NCBI RefSeq assembly: GCF_913060805.1
Contig: NZ_CAJXTC010000002.1
Span: forward strand, 62,001-126,000
From: an uncultured Draconibacterium sp.
GTDB taxonomy: Bacteria > Bacteroidota > Bacteroidia > Bacteroidales > Prolixibacteraceae
Reading direction: 5' to 3'
Length of the DNA: 64,000 nucleotides
This document shows positions 8,608 to 17,516 of the stretch, in pieces (the stretch's first letter is position 1; every line of letters begins with the position of its first letter). The notes under the pieces were generated by a model. It searched no databases. It saw nothing but the letters and a program-made list of their open reading frames with translations, and was not told the origin of the DNA. Both the position numbers and the translations under genes were made by a program.

Positions 8608-8714
8608 GTAAAACTCGAAAAAGAAAGAATCAGCCCTCATAATTTGAAAAAGTTAACGATCGGATGCTTACATTTTTTCAATGTAAACTTTATCTAAAAT
8701 CAATCCAGATAAGC

Positions 8715-8744
8715 TTGCATTTATCAAAAATCAATTTATATTTG
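8715..8744 (+). promoter_or_regulatory. Promoter of the methionine leader/operon
   Basis: TTG (8715-8717), a 19-base spacer and TATATTTG (8737-8744) fit the Bacteroidota consensus. The predicted start near 8749 leaves about 17 bases before the leader ATG at 8766, so the leader peptide is the first thing translated and about 190 bases of untranslated or leader RNA precede the first enzyme-like gene. Confidence 0.7.
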
Positions 8745-8765
8745 CGTTAAACAAATTCGGCAAGA

Positions 8766-8858
8766 ATGAACATTGACAAAAGAAATACTACTTCTTCTAT
8801 CGCAGCAATCCGTTGCGGAGCAATGTTTATGTCGTCTATGTTTATGTCTATGCGATAG
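8766..8858 (+). CDS. Methionine-rich leader peptide (candidate attenuator peptide)
   Basis: A 30-codon frame from ATG 8766 to TAG 8856. After the start it has no Met until codon 20; codons 19-30 then read AMFMSSMFMSMR, five Met in eleven sense codons (20, 22, 25, 27, 29). It sits about 17 bases after a consensus promoter and 83 bases before a methionine operon (aspartokinase-like protein, metY, metA). The run of the codon for the pathway's end product is the hallmark of amino-acid attenuation leaders such as thrL and hisL. The codons for the last Met, the Arg and the stop (8851-8858) form one arm of a perfect stem. Too short for ordinary gene calling. Translation is inferred. Confidence 0.7.
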   Translation: MNIDKRNTTSSIAAIRCGAMFMSSMFMSMR

Positions 8859-8891
8859 CCTTCATTCGATGGTTAATCGTTGTTTGAAGGC
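8797..8891 (+). promoter_or_regulatory. Alternative RNA stems of the methionine leader
   Basis: Stem A pairs CTATCGCA (8797-8804) with TGCGATAG (8851-8858), 8 of 8 bases, enclosing the Met codons. The CGCA of its left arm can instead pair locally with TGCG (8814-8817), and GCAA/TTGC (8805-8808 with 8813-8816) also folds. Hairpin B pairs GCCTTCA (8858-8864) with TGAAGGC (8885-8891), with an inner CGAT/ATCG (8867-8870 with 8876-8879); it begins at the last base of the stop codon. No T-run follows hairpin B, so this is not a standard intrinsic terminator; control of Rho access or of translation of the next gene is the alternative. Confidence 0.5.
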
Positions 8892-8941
8892 ATTCCGTAC
8901 AAGCGTTTATTACACAAACAAAATTTCAAAAAAATATTTTT

Positions 8942-10294
8942 ATGTCGGATAATGTTATTCGATTTGGTGGAAGCCATATTGGCAACCAAATAGCATTACA
9001 AAATTTAAAAGCCTTTTTAGCAGGCAGCAACAGTCGCAATTATGTGGTGGTTTCGGCCATTCCCCAATTGCTCGAGCTTATTCAGTATAATCTGCAACAG
9101 GTATTTTTGCAAGAGCTGGATGAAGAGGAATTACTGAACGAGATTTACGGATTTTATATCGGTACAGTTGATGAACAGCCATCAGAAGTGTATTCAAACC
9201 TAGCCAAACAGTTGGTAGGTTTACTAAAAGGAATTGGGCTTATCGGTGATTATTCGCACGGTTTAAAAGACCAGGTGTTGAGTTTTGCCGAAAAATTGTC
9301 GGTTGAGATTCTGTCGTCGCTTTGGAACGAAGCAAGTATTTTACATCCTGAAGACATTGATTTTCAGGTGTCGTCCGATTTTGGAAATGCAACTTTCCTT
9401 TCGGTTGATACGGCTAAACTCAATAACCTGGAAGCTGGTGTTTACCTGATCCCCGGTACTTTTGGGATAGATGAAAACAAAAAACTGGCACGAACCGGTA
9501 AAACGGCAGCCGATTATACGGCAGCATTTCTTACCAAAGAACTCGGAATTGATACCTTAAAACTTTGGGGGCTTGATAACGATTTTCAGCGGGCGAAACC
9601 TGAGATTATCGAAAATCCCGAGATCATTAAGCGCCTCACATATTCCGAGGCCAGTGAGTTGGCATATTTCGAGCACTATTCGTTTCACCCGCGAACCGTG
9701 GAACCACTGGAGCACTCTCACATCCCGATTAAGGTGCTTAGTCCGGAAACAGCTGATGGCGAAGTTGAAACCATCATCAACACCGAGACTTACATTGAAA
9801 AGCAGATTGTAAAAAGCGTAGCCTGCACCGACGATATTTCGCTGCTAAAGCTTGATGGACCGGGCGTTGGTTTAAAACCTGGTATTCTGGCAAAAGTTAC
9901 CAACCAGCTAAACGATGCCGGGCTAAACATTAAGTCGGTGATTACTTCGCAAACGTCCATCAATTTTATTCTAAGCAAAGAAAATGGTGCAAAAGCATTA
10001 AAACTCGTGCACAAATTGGGCTTTTCGGCTGTTACTGATATCAAGGTTGTGAACGACGTGGCACTGATCGGCATTGTAGGGCACGGAATGCAACAGGCTT
10101 ATGGCGTGTCGGCCAAGATATTTGCTGCGGTGGCCAACAATAAAATTAATGTAATACTAAGCGGCTCCGGCGCATCCGACCTGGTAAGCTATTTGGTGGT
10201 GCAGGAATCCGACAAAGAAAAAAGTGTACGCGAAATTTATAACGCTTTTTTTCTAACCCAACAGATCCTTGAAAGAGGAGTAAGTCCCCTTTAG
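8942..10294 (+). CDS. Divergent aspartokinase-family protein with C-terminal ACT domains, probably catalytically impaired
   Basis: 450 residues with the amino-acid-kinase fold and two ACT regions (about 295-365 and 370-440), as in monofunctional aspartate kinases, which phosphorylate aspartate at the head of the Met/Thr/Lys pathway. Fold markers remain (AEKLS at 116-120, LTYSEASELAYF at 232-243, FHP at 248-250), but the catalytic motifs are altered: KFGGTS is RFGGSH (Arg7 for the catalytic Lys), the glycine-rich GRGGSDYTA is RTGKTAADYTA (184-194), and the TDxDG...DPR nucleotide-binding segment is replaced by GLDNDFQRAKPE (210-221). The ACT region looks intact (GVGLKPGILAKVTNQL). Loss of kinase activity and a regulatory role are inference; a divergent active enzyme is not excluded. 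First enzyme-like gene after the Met leader. Confidence 0.75.
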   Translation: MSDNVIRFGGSHIGNQIALQNLKAFLAGSNSRNYVVVSAIPQLLELIQYNLQQVFLQELDEEELLNEIYGFYIGTVDEQPSEVYSNLAKQLVGLLKGIGLIGDYSHGLKDQVLSFAEKLSVEILSSLWNEASILHPEDIDFQVSSDFGNATFLSVDTAKLNNLEAGVYLIPGTFGIDENKKLARTGKTAADYTAAFLTKELGIDTLKLWGLDNDFQRAKPEIIENPEIIKRLTYSEASELAYFEHYSFHPRTVEPLEHSHIPIKVLSPETADGEVETIINTETYIEKQIVKSVACTDDISLLKLDGPGVGLKPGILAKVTNQLNDAGLNIKSVITSQTSINFILSKENGAKALKLVHKLGFSAVTDIKVVNDVALIGIVGHGMQQAYGVSAKIFAAVANNKINVILSGSGASDLVSYLVVQESDKEKSVREIYNAFFLTQQILERGVSPL

Positions 10295-10307
10295 GGGATT
10301 TAGGGGT
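10283..10307. repeat. REP-like palindromic element
   Basis: TCCCC-TTTA-GGGGA (10285-10298) followed by TTTAGGGG repeats the GGGG half once more. Short elements of this form are widespread between genes in Bacteroidota. This copy contains the TAG stop of the aspartokinase-like gene (10292-10294), so the protein's last residues (VSPL) are encoded by the repeat. Confidence 0.6.
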
Positions 10308-10309
10308 AA

Positions 10310-11641
<1,332 letters not shown>

Positions 11642-11653
11642 ACAGAACAATTT

Positions 11654-11718
11654 ACCTGCTGACTCAGGGTCAGCAGGTGAATAAATATTTTCCAACTTCG
11701 GAATGTTGGTTAATTTTG
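11654..11718 (+). promoter_or_regulatory. Hairpin and possible second promoter between metY and metA
   Basis: ACCTGCTGAC (11654-11663) pairs perfectly with GTCAGCAGGT (11669-11678) around a 5-base loop; no T-run follows, so it may be an mRNA-stability or partial termination element. Further on, TAATTTTG (11711-11718) is a full -7 match, but only a weak TTTT stands at the -33 position. It would start metA mRNA near 11723. Confidence 0.4.
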
Positions 11719-11792
11719 CACGAACTCAAAAAAAACGAAGCGGGAGATTGAAAAAACTGGTCCGCTTGTTTCGAAAAAAAAACGACTATAAA

Positions 11793-12710
11793 ATGCCATT
11801 AAATATAAACGACAAATTACCGGCAATTGAAATTCTTCGCGAGGAGAATATTTTTGTAATGGATTCATCGCGGGCATCGCACCAGGATATTCGACCACTA
11901 AAAATTGTGATCTTAAATCTGATGCCGCTGAAAATATCAACTGAAACAGATTTGCTTCGTTTGTTATCCAATTCTCCTTTGCAGATTGAAATCGACTTTC
12001 TGAAAATAAAAGGGCATACGCCAAAGAACACGCCATCGGAACACATGAGTGAGTTTTACGACACTTTTGATGAACTGAAAAATAAAAAGTACGATGGTAT
12101 GATCATTACCGGTGCGCCTGTTGAACAGCTCGATTTTGAGGAAGTAACCTATTGGGACGAAATGAAGGAGATCCTTGACTGGGCCGAGCACCACGTTACT
12201 TCGTCGTTGTTTATTTGCTGGGCGGCACAGGCGGCTTTGTATCATTATTACAAGGTGCCAAAATACCCGCTCGACAAAAAAATGTTTGGCGTTTTCGAGC
12301 ATCGTATGTCAGACAATACCCTGCCAATTTTCAGAGGATTTGATGATGCCTTTTTTATTCCGCATTCACGTCATACCGAGATACGTAAGGAAGATGTTGA
12401 GAAAGTGGATGCGCTAAAAGTAATTTCCTGTTCGGATGATGCGGGTGTGTCGATTGTAAAAGCCAAAAACGGCCGACAGTTGTTTATCACCGGGCATTCG
12501 GAATATTCGCGCAACACACTCGATGGAGAGTATAAACGCGATGTAGCAAAAAATCTACCCATAGAAATTCCTAAAAATTACTATCAGGATAATGATCCGT
12601 CGAAAACTCCGGTTATGCGTTGGAAATCAACGGCAAATCTATTGTTCTCAAACTGGCTGAATTACTACGTTTACCAGGAAACACCGTACGATCTGGAGCA
12701 GATAAGTTAA
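11793..12710 (+). CDS. metA: Homoserine O-acetyltransferase (MetA family)
   Basis: 305 residues from the ATG at 11793, which aligns with the start of known MetA proteins; the in-frame TTG-type start 30 codons upstream lies in the promoter region. Catalytic residues fall at the family's standard numbers: Cys142 (LFICWAAQ), His235 and Glu237 (TGHSEY). Residue 111 is Glu (TGAPVEQLDF). In this family Glu111 selects acetyl-CoA and Gly111 succinyl-CoA, as shown for the Bacillus cereus enzyme, so the product should be O-acetylhomoserine, the substrate of MetY next door. Databases often label this family homoserine O-succinyltransferase, which would be misleading here. Confidence 0.93.
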   Translation: MPLNINDKLPAIEILREENIFVMDSSRASHQDIRPLKIVILNLMPLKISTETDLLRLLSNSPLQIEIDFLKIKGHTPKNTPSEHMSEFYDTFDELKNKKYDGMIITGAPVEQLDFEEVTYWDEMKEILDWAEHHVTSSLFICWAAQAALYHYYKVPKYPLDKKMFGVFEHRMSDNTLPIFRGFDDAFFIPHSRHTEIRKEDVEKVDALKVISCSDDAGVSIVKAKNGRQLFITGHSEYSRNTLDGEYKRDVAKNLPIEIPKNYYQDNDPSKTPVMRWKSTANLLFSNWLNYYVYQETPYDLEQIS

Positions 12711-12787
12711 GAACTGATCATAATTGTAATTTCTGTTTCTCTTTTTATCTTGTAACTTTGAAATACAAACATTAAAACAGAGGAATA

Positions 12788-13435
12788 ATGAAGAATATAG
12801 CAGTAGTATTAGCCGGAAATGGTGTTTATGACGGCGCCGAAATTCACGAAGCCACATTAACTTTATTGGCCATCGCGCAACAAGGTGCGGCTTACCAGTG
12901 TTTTGCTCCCAATGTGGATCAGGCGCATGTGGTTAATCATATTTCGGGTGAAGAAATGCCGGAAACCCGCAATGTGATGGTAGAAGCTGCCCGCATTGCG
13001 CGTGGTAATATTAAGGCATTGTCGGAATACAGAGCTGCCGATTATGATGCTATTATTTTTCCCGGTGGTTTTGGTGCTGCCAAAAACCTTTGCACTTTCG
13101 CTTTTGATGGACCCGATTGTAAAGTAAATCCTGATGTCGAGAAAGCGATAAAAGCTACTGTTGAAGCAGAAAAGCCTGTTGGAGCACTGTGCATTTCTCC
13201 GGCAATAATCGCCAAAGTTTTAGGAGATGTAAAACTTACCATCGGTCAGGACAAAGGAACTGCCGATGCACTGGAAACGCTGGGGGCCACACACGTTACC
13301 ACAACCCACGGCGAAATTGTGGTCGACGAGAAATACAAAGTGATTACAACTCCTTGTTATATGCTTGATGCAACTATCACACAAATTGCTGACGGCGCTT
13401 CAAATGTGGTTGCTAAAATGCTGGAGATGGCGTAA
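12788..13435 (+). CDS. elbB: Isoprenoid biosynthesis glyoxalase ElbB
   Basis: 215 residues, near the usual 217. ElbB belongs to the DJ-1/PfpI superfamily; the E. coli protein has glyoxalase activity and raises lycopene yield when overexpressed, but its physiological role is unclear. Markers are VVLAGNGVYDGAEIHEA at the start, FAPNVDQAHVVNH, the IIFPGGFGAAKNL loop and the nucleophile-elbow-like VGALCISPA with its Cys. A -7 element (TAACTTTG, 12753-12760) precedes it, with only a weak upstream box. It sits after the methionine operon but probably has its own promoter. Confidence 0.9.
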   Translation: MKNIAVVLAGNGVYDGAEIHEATLTLLAIAQQGAAYQCFAPNVDQAHVVNHISGEEMPETRNVMVEAARIARGNIKALSEYRAADYDAIIFPGGFGAAKNLCTFAFDGPDCKVNPDVEKAIKATVEAEKPVGALCISPAIIAKVLGDVKLTIGQDKGTADALETLGATHVTTTHGEIVVDEKYKVITTPCYMLDATITQIADGASNVVAKMLEMA

Positions 13436-13466
13436 TTGAGAAGAGTTTAGCTAACAAAATTGGTTT

Positions 13467-14156
13467 ATGAGTACAATTCCCTATATCGATATTCACACAC
13501 ATCCGTTTCATAAAGAAATTGAAACGATAACAGTACAAAATATATTTCCGGGCGATGGATTTGCGGCTTTCAACGGGCGTAATTTTTATTCGGTCGGTCT
13601 TCATCCGTGGCACATTGGCAGTAAACAGGAAAACAACGAAGCGCTGCAAATGGTGGAGGAAGCGCTTGAATTCGATCATGTGATTTTTGTTGGAGAAGCC
13701 GGCCTCGACAAAATTAATGGCGGTGATTTTATCGAACAACTTCGGGTGTTTGAAGCGCAGGCCGTTATTGCCGAGGAGTATGAATATCCGTTGATTATTC
13801 ATTGTGTGAAAGCGATGAATGAGGTAATTGCACTGCGAAAAAAAATGAATCCTGCCATGCCCTGGATCATGCACGGATACAACGGAAGCCTTGAAATAAC
13901 AAAGCAACTTGAGGATAAAGGATTCCTGTTCTCGTTTGGTAAAAATCTTTTCAGAGAAGGCTCAAAAGCTGTGAAATCATTTAAATACCTTCCATTGAAT
14001 AAAATATTTTTCGAAACGGATGAGTTGGATTTAAATGTCGACACCATTTACGAGCAGGCAGCCGCTTTAAAAGAAATGCCGGTTGAAGTGCTAAAAGAAG
14101 CGGTGTGGAAGAATTTCAACCAGATAGAAAATTCGCTGATACCCGGGAAAATTTAA
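13467..14156 (+). CDS. TatD-family metal-dependent hydrolase
   Basis: 229 residues. The family consists of TIM-barrel metallo-enzymes including 3'-5' DNases and RNases. The first metal motif is DIHTHPF (HxH), followed by YSVGLHPWHI, GEAGLD with the bridging Glu, IIHCVKA, a PWIMHGYNGS histidine and FETDELD with the final Asp. At 229 residues it is shorter than E. coli TatD (about 260), as is normal for the Bacteroidota version. It begins 31 bases after elbB and is followed closely by tcdA. Confidence 0.85.
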   Translation: MSTIPYIDIHTHPFHKEIETITVQNIFPGDGFAAFNGRNFYSVGLHPWHIGSKQENNEALQMVEEALEFDHVIFVGEAGLDKINGGDFIEQLRVFEAQAVIAEEYEYPLIIHCVKAMNEVIALRKKMNPAMPWIMHGYNGSLEITKQLEDKGFLFSFGKNLFREGSKAVKSFKYLPLNKIFFETDELDLNVDTIYEQAAALKEMPVEVLKEAVWKNFNQIENSLIPGKI

Positions 14157-14202
14157 GCACAATTTTGTTTCTTTGCCCCACGAAAATTTAGTTTTAAAGG
14201 TA

Positions 14203-14916
14203 ATGCATTGGTTAGAACGAACTGAGTTATTATTGGGAGAAGAAAAACTGGCCAAATTGAAGAACGCAAATGTTCTGGTGGTTGGTTTAGGTGGAGTTGG
14301 AGCTTATGCGGCAGAACAATTGTGCCGAGCCGGAATTGGAAAAATGACCATTGTTGATGGCGATGTGGTGGAAGATAGTAACCGAAACCGCCAGTTACCG
14401 GCACTTATAAGTACAAAGGGGCAGCCAAAAGCAGAAATTCTGGAAAAACGTTTTATGGATATAAATCCCGAGCTGGAACTGACAATTGTAAATGAATACA
14501 TTCGCGACCAGCAGACAATCGATCTTTTAAATAGTGCGCCTTTTGATTATGTTGTTGATGCCATCGATACACTTTCGCCTAAAGTGTTTTTGGTTTATCA
14601 TGCACTGCAGCTAAAGCTTCGTGTAATTAGTTCGATGGGGGCCGGAGGTAAAATGGATCCGTCGAAAATTGAGATCACCGACATCAAAAAATCCTACAAT
14701 TGCAAACTGGCTAAAATGATGCGTAAACGGTTAGGGCGTCTCGGAGTTAAAAAGGGAGTAAAAGTGGTATTTTCTTCAGAAGAAATCGACGAAACTGCCG
14801 TTCGCATTGAGGAAGGCCGGAATAAAAAATCGACTGTAGGAACCATTTCGTACATGCCGCCGCTGTTTGGAGGCTTCATTGCCAGCGCGGTAATTCGCGA
14901 TCTGATTGCGGAATAA
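14203..14916 (+). CDS. tcdA: tRNA threonylcarbamoyladenosine dehydratase (ThiF/E1 family)
   Basis: 237 residues from the ATG at 14203; a TTG 10 codons upstream is unlikely. TcdA (CsdL) uses ATP to cyclise t6A37 in tRNAs to ct6A. It has the E1-like Rossmann core: WLERTELLLGEEKLAKLKNANVLVVGLGGVGAYAAEQL, then IVDGDVVEDSNRNRQL (adenylation residues), a VVDAIDT segment and the family-specific SSMGAGGKMDPSKI. The expected partner, a CsdA/CsdE-type sulfur transfer pair, is not in the window. The gene follows tatD by 46 bases. Confidence 0.9.
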   Translation: MHWLERTELLLGEEKLAKLKNANVLVVGLGGVGAYAAEQLCRAGIGKMTIVDGDVVEDSNRNRQLPALISTKGQPKAEILEKRFMDINPELELTIVNEYIRDQQTIDLLNSAPFDYVVDAIDTLSPKVFLVYHALQLKLRVISSMGAGGKMDPSKIEITDIKKSYNCKLAKMMRKRLGRLGVKKGVKVVFSSEEIDETAVRIEEGRNKKSTVGTISYMPPLFGGFIASAVIRDLIAE

Positions 14917-14946
14917 ACGTATGTTTAAGAAATATGTTAATTTTAG

Positions 14947-15202
14947 TTTGTTAGTTCGAATAAAGGATTACCTTTGGGCTGTTAATTTTTAGAAAAGTCT
15001 GGCAATTAGCATTTTGGTCTTTTTTTATTGATATTTAGTAAACCGGACAGTTTATCTCTCTTGTGTTTTTCCCGACGTTATTTCAATCGTAAATAAAGCT
15101 TCTTTTATATTGTATTAAAGTAACACCAGGACGTGATACATTTTGATTGGTTCTTCTGGTGATCAGTAAGATGGATATATTAACTTTAAATTATAGTATA
15201 AA
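14947..15202 (+). promoter_or_regulatory. Promoter and long 5' leader of the RRM protein gene
   Basis: TTTG (14947-14950), an 18-base spacer and TACCTTTG (14969-14976) form a consensus promoter. Transcription from about 14981 would give a 5' leader of about 220 bases with no open frame of note. It contains a CACCAG/CTGGTG stem (15124-15129 with 15156-15161). Such long leaders are seen on cold-inducible RNA-binding protein genes; whether this one is temperature- or self-regulated is inference. Confidence 0.5.
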
Positions 15203-15517
15203 ATGAACATTTACATTGGAAATTTGCCCTTCAATTTGGGCGAAGAAGATTTGAGAGAAATTTTTGAAGAGTATGGTGAAGTTGCTTCAGCTAAAATTAT
15301 CATGGATAAATTTACTGGAAGAAGCAAAGGTTTCGGTTTCGTTGAAATGGAAGACGATGCAGAAGCTAACAAAGCTATCGAAGAATTGAACAACGCTGAG
15401 GTTGCAGGTCGTAACATCAAAGTTAACGAATCAAAACCTCGCGAAAACAATAACCGTGGTGGCGGTGGTTACAACCGTGGTGGCGGTGGTGGTTACGGAC
15501 GTCGTGACCGTTACTAG
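15203..15517 (+). CDS. Small RRM RNA-binding protein
   Basis: 104 residues. Residues 1-78 form one RNA recognition motif with RNP2 (IYIGNL) and RNP1 (KGFGFVEM) intact, including the aromatic residues that stack on RNA. The C-terminal tail is Gly/Arg-rich (RGGGGYNRGGGGGYGRR), like eukaryotic and cyanobacterial glycine-rich RNA-binding proteins. Bacteroidota carry several such proteins; they bind many mRNAs and can shape global RNA levels. The gene is monocistronic with a long leader and a strong terminator. Confidence 0.93.
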   Translation: MNIYIGNLPFNLGEEDLREIFEEYGEVASAKIIMDKFTGRSKGFGFVEMEDDAEANKAIEELNNAEVAGRNIKVNESKPRENNNRGGGGYNRGGGGGYGRRDRY

Positions 15518-15546
15518 GATCAGAAAAGAATTTTTTGATAATATAG

Positions 15547-15582
15547 AAAAGGGGTTCAATTTATTGAATCCCTTTTTGTTTT
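15547..15582 (+). terminator. Intrinsic terminator of the RRM gene
   Basis: AAAAGGGGTTCAAT pairs with ATTGAATCCCTTTT (one G-T pair) and is followed by TGTTTTT. It lies 30 bases after the stop codon. Confidence 0.88.
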
Positions 15583-15642
15583 TATAAGACCAGAATTCAA
15601 ACTTTTTCTATTTTTGAGATTCAATTCAACCCGATTAAAATT

Positions 15643-16476
15643 ATGAGCAATATCGTTTATCTGAACGGAGAATTTATAGCATCCGACGAAGCAAAGATCT
15701 CACCAAATGACCGCGGATTCCTTTTTGCCGATGGTGTTTACGAAGTGGCCAAATATTACAATGGCAAGGCTTTCCGTTATCAAGATCATTTGGATCGGTT
15801 AAACCGCAGTTTAAAGGAAGTTAGTATTGATTACAATACTGAAAACCTCGAGGCTGTTTTTATGGAATTGATTCAGAAAAACGATATGCTTGATAAACAT
15901 GCCGGAATTTACCTGCAAATTTCGCGTGGAACAGCCAAACGTTCGCATAATTTCCCCGCTGAAATTGCACCAACAGTTTATGCTTATGCTTTTGATCTGC
16001 CTTCAGCAAGCGAAAAGCTGGAGAATGGGATAAAAGTGATTACCCGCGACGATATTCGCTGGCAGCGTTGCGATATTAAATCGGTTTCGTTGTTGCCCAA
16101 TACAATGCTTTATAACGAAGCGCACAAAAGCGGGGCCGGAGAGTGTATTTTAATTCGCGATGGAAAGGTTACAGAAGCAACACATTCAAGCGTGCTTTGT
16201 GTAAATAATGGTGCTGTGGTTACGCGACCTTTATCGAACCTGATTTTGCCGGGCATCACCCGAAAAGTAATTATGGAACTGTGTGCTGCCAATAACATCC
16301 AAGTTGAGGAACGCTTGTACTCGCAAGAAGAACTTTACGAAATGGACGAAGTTTTTATCGCAGGTACGGGTAGTGAAATTTGTCCTGTTGTGCAAATCGA
16401 GGACAAATTGGTTGGCAACGGAAAACCAGGCGAAATAACACGTTTATTGCAAAAGCTGTTTTTTGAGTTGACTTAG
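15643..16476 (+). CDS. dat: D-amino-acid transaminase (class IV PLP aminotransferase)
   Basis: 277 residues. The enzyme exchanges amino groups between D-amino acids and 2-oxo acids, supplying D-Glu or D-Ala for peptidoglycan. The PLP lysine is Lys146 in RCDIKSVSLLPN, matching the Lys145 region of Bacillus D-amino-acid transaminase; other markers are DRGFLFADGVYEV, YLQISRGTAKR, EAHKSGAGECILIRDG, TEATHSSV and ILPGITRK. The RCDIKS motif and YLQISRG (the carboxylate trap of the D-specific enzymes) favour this over branched-chain aminotransferase. It ends convergently with the aldo/keto reductase, overlapping by 4 bases. Confidence 0.88.
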   Translation: MSNIVYLNGEFIASDEAKISPNDRGFLFADGVYEVAKYYNGKAFRYQDHLDRLNRSLKEVSIDYNTENLEAVFMELIQKNDMLDKHAGIYLQISRGTAKRSHNFPAEIAPTVYAYAFDLPSASEKLENGIKVITRDDIRWQRCDIKSVSLLPNTMLYNEAHKSGAGECILIRDGKVTEATHSSVLCVNNGAVVTRPLSNLILPGITRKVIMELCAANNIQVEERLYSQEELYEMDEVFIAGTGSEICPVVQIEDKLVGNGKPGEITRLLQKLFFELT

Positions 16477-17468
16477 ATTTCCAGTACAAGTTGCTCCAGC
16501 TCGTTTCGGATGAAAGTAAACTCTTCATCCGAAATGTTTAATGCTGCAGCTTTCAGGTTTTCCAATACCTGTTTTTCATTGCGGGCACCGGCAAGTACAC
16601 AAGTTATACCCGGTTGGTTTATGGTCCAGTTTAAAACCAGTTGTGCTAATGTTGCTTGTTTGGCTTCAGCAATCGGTTTTATTTTATCCAAAAATGTATT
16701 AATTCGCGACAAATTTGGCTCCTTAAAAAACGGTGTAGTCGGGCGATGATCGCCTTCTGCAAATTTATAATCGGCAGTAATTTTGCCGGTTAAAACGCCT
16801 CTTTGCAGCGGGCTATAGGCAATTATTGCTTTATCGTTAGCAATACAGTACGGCACCACTTCTTCTTCAATTTTACGGTTAACCATACTGTACGGAACCT
16901 GGTTCGATGAAAGTTTAAAATACTTTTCTGCTTTTTCCATTTCGCCCATCGAATAATTACTAACTCCACCGGCACGAATTTTCCCCTGATCTTTCAATAT
17001 TTCTAATGCCTCCATGGTTTCTTCAACCGGAGTAGAACTGTCGGGCCAGTGTTGCTGATAAAGATCGATATAATCGGTGCCAAGTCGCCGTAAACTATCT
17101 TCGCACTCTTTTATTATGCTTTCTTTTCTGCCCAAACGATACAAACTTACCTCGTTTCCCTCGTTGTCAAAAGTCTTTTCGTAATGTACATGCCCCGATT
17201 TCCGGTCCCACACCAACCCAAACTTTGTTAGCAGTTCAACTTTGCTGCGTTTGCCTTTTATGGCTTTACCTACAAACTCCTCGCTTTGCCCAAATCCGTA
17301 AACCGGCGCGGTATCGATGGTTGTCATGCCGTTTGCGATAGCTGCTTCAATGGCTTTAATTGATTCTTTTTCTTCGGCTCCGCCCCAAAACCATCCGCCA
17401 ATGGCCCAGGCTCCAAAAGTAATTGGTGTAATTTTTACGTCTGATGCAGGTAACTGTACTTTATCCAT
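16473..17468 (-). CDS. Aldo/keto reductase
   Basis: 331 residues, a TIM-barrel NADPH-dependent oxidoreductase. The catalytic tetrad is visible: Asp in TIDTAPVYGFG with Tyr, Lys in LLTKFGL and His in YQQHWPD; the cofactor-binding C-terminal half has AYSPLQRGVLTGKI and VLAGARNEKQVLEN. The subfamily is that of YghZ/IolS-like reductases, which act on small aldehydes and sugars; the substrate is unknown. It is a single gene and ends convergently with dat. Confidence 0.88.
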   Translation of the reverse strand: MDKVQLPASDVKITPITFGAWAIGGWFWGGAEEKESIKAIEAAIANGMTTIDTAPVYGFGQSEEFVGKAIKGKRSKVELLTKFGLVWDRKSGHVHYEKTFDNEGNEVSLYRLGRKESIIKECEDSLRRLGTDYIDLYQQHWPDSSTPVEETMEALEILKDQGKIRAGGVSNYSMGEMEKAEKYFKLSSNQVPYSMVNRKIEEEVVPYCIANDKAIIAYSPLQRGVLTGKITADYKFAEGDHRPTTPFFKEPNLSRINTFLDKIKPIAEAKQATLAQLVLNWTINQPGITCVLAGARNEKQVLENLKAAALNISDEEFTFIRNELEQLVLEI

Positions 17469-17516
17469 GATTTTAACTTTTCGGGTGACAATGTCCCGGG
17501 AAGTTAGGGATAAAAT

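Noticed and set aside
8668-8686. TTACATT/AATGTAA hairpin upstream of the methionine promoter as a terminator
   Set aside because: The T-run is in the loop, not after the stem, so it does not fit an intrinsic terminator for the zinc-ribbon gene.
13413-13907. 164-codon open frame antisense to tatD
   Set aside because: It covers a well-supported gene in the opposite strand, has no recognisable motif and includes no start region of its own.
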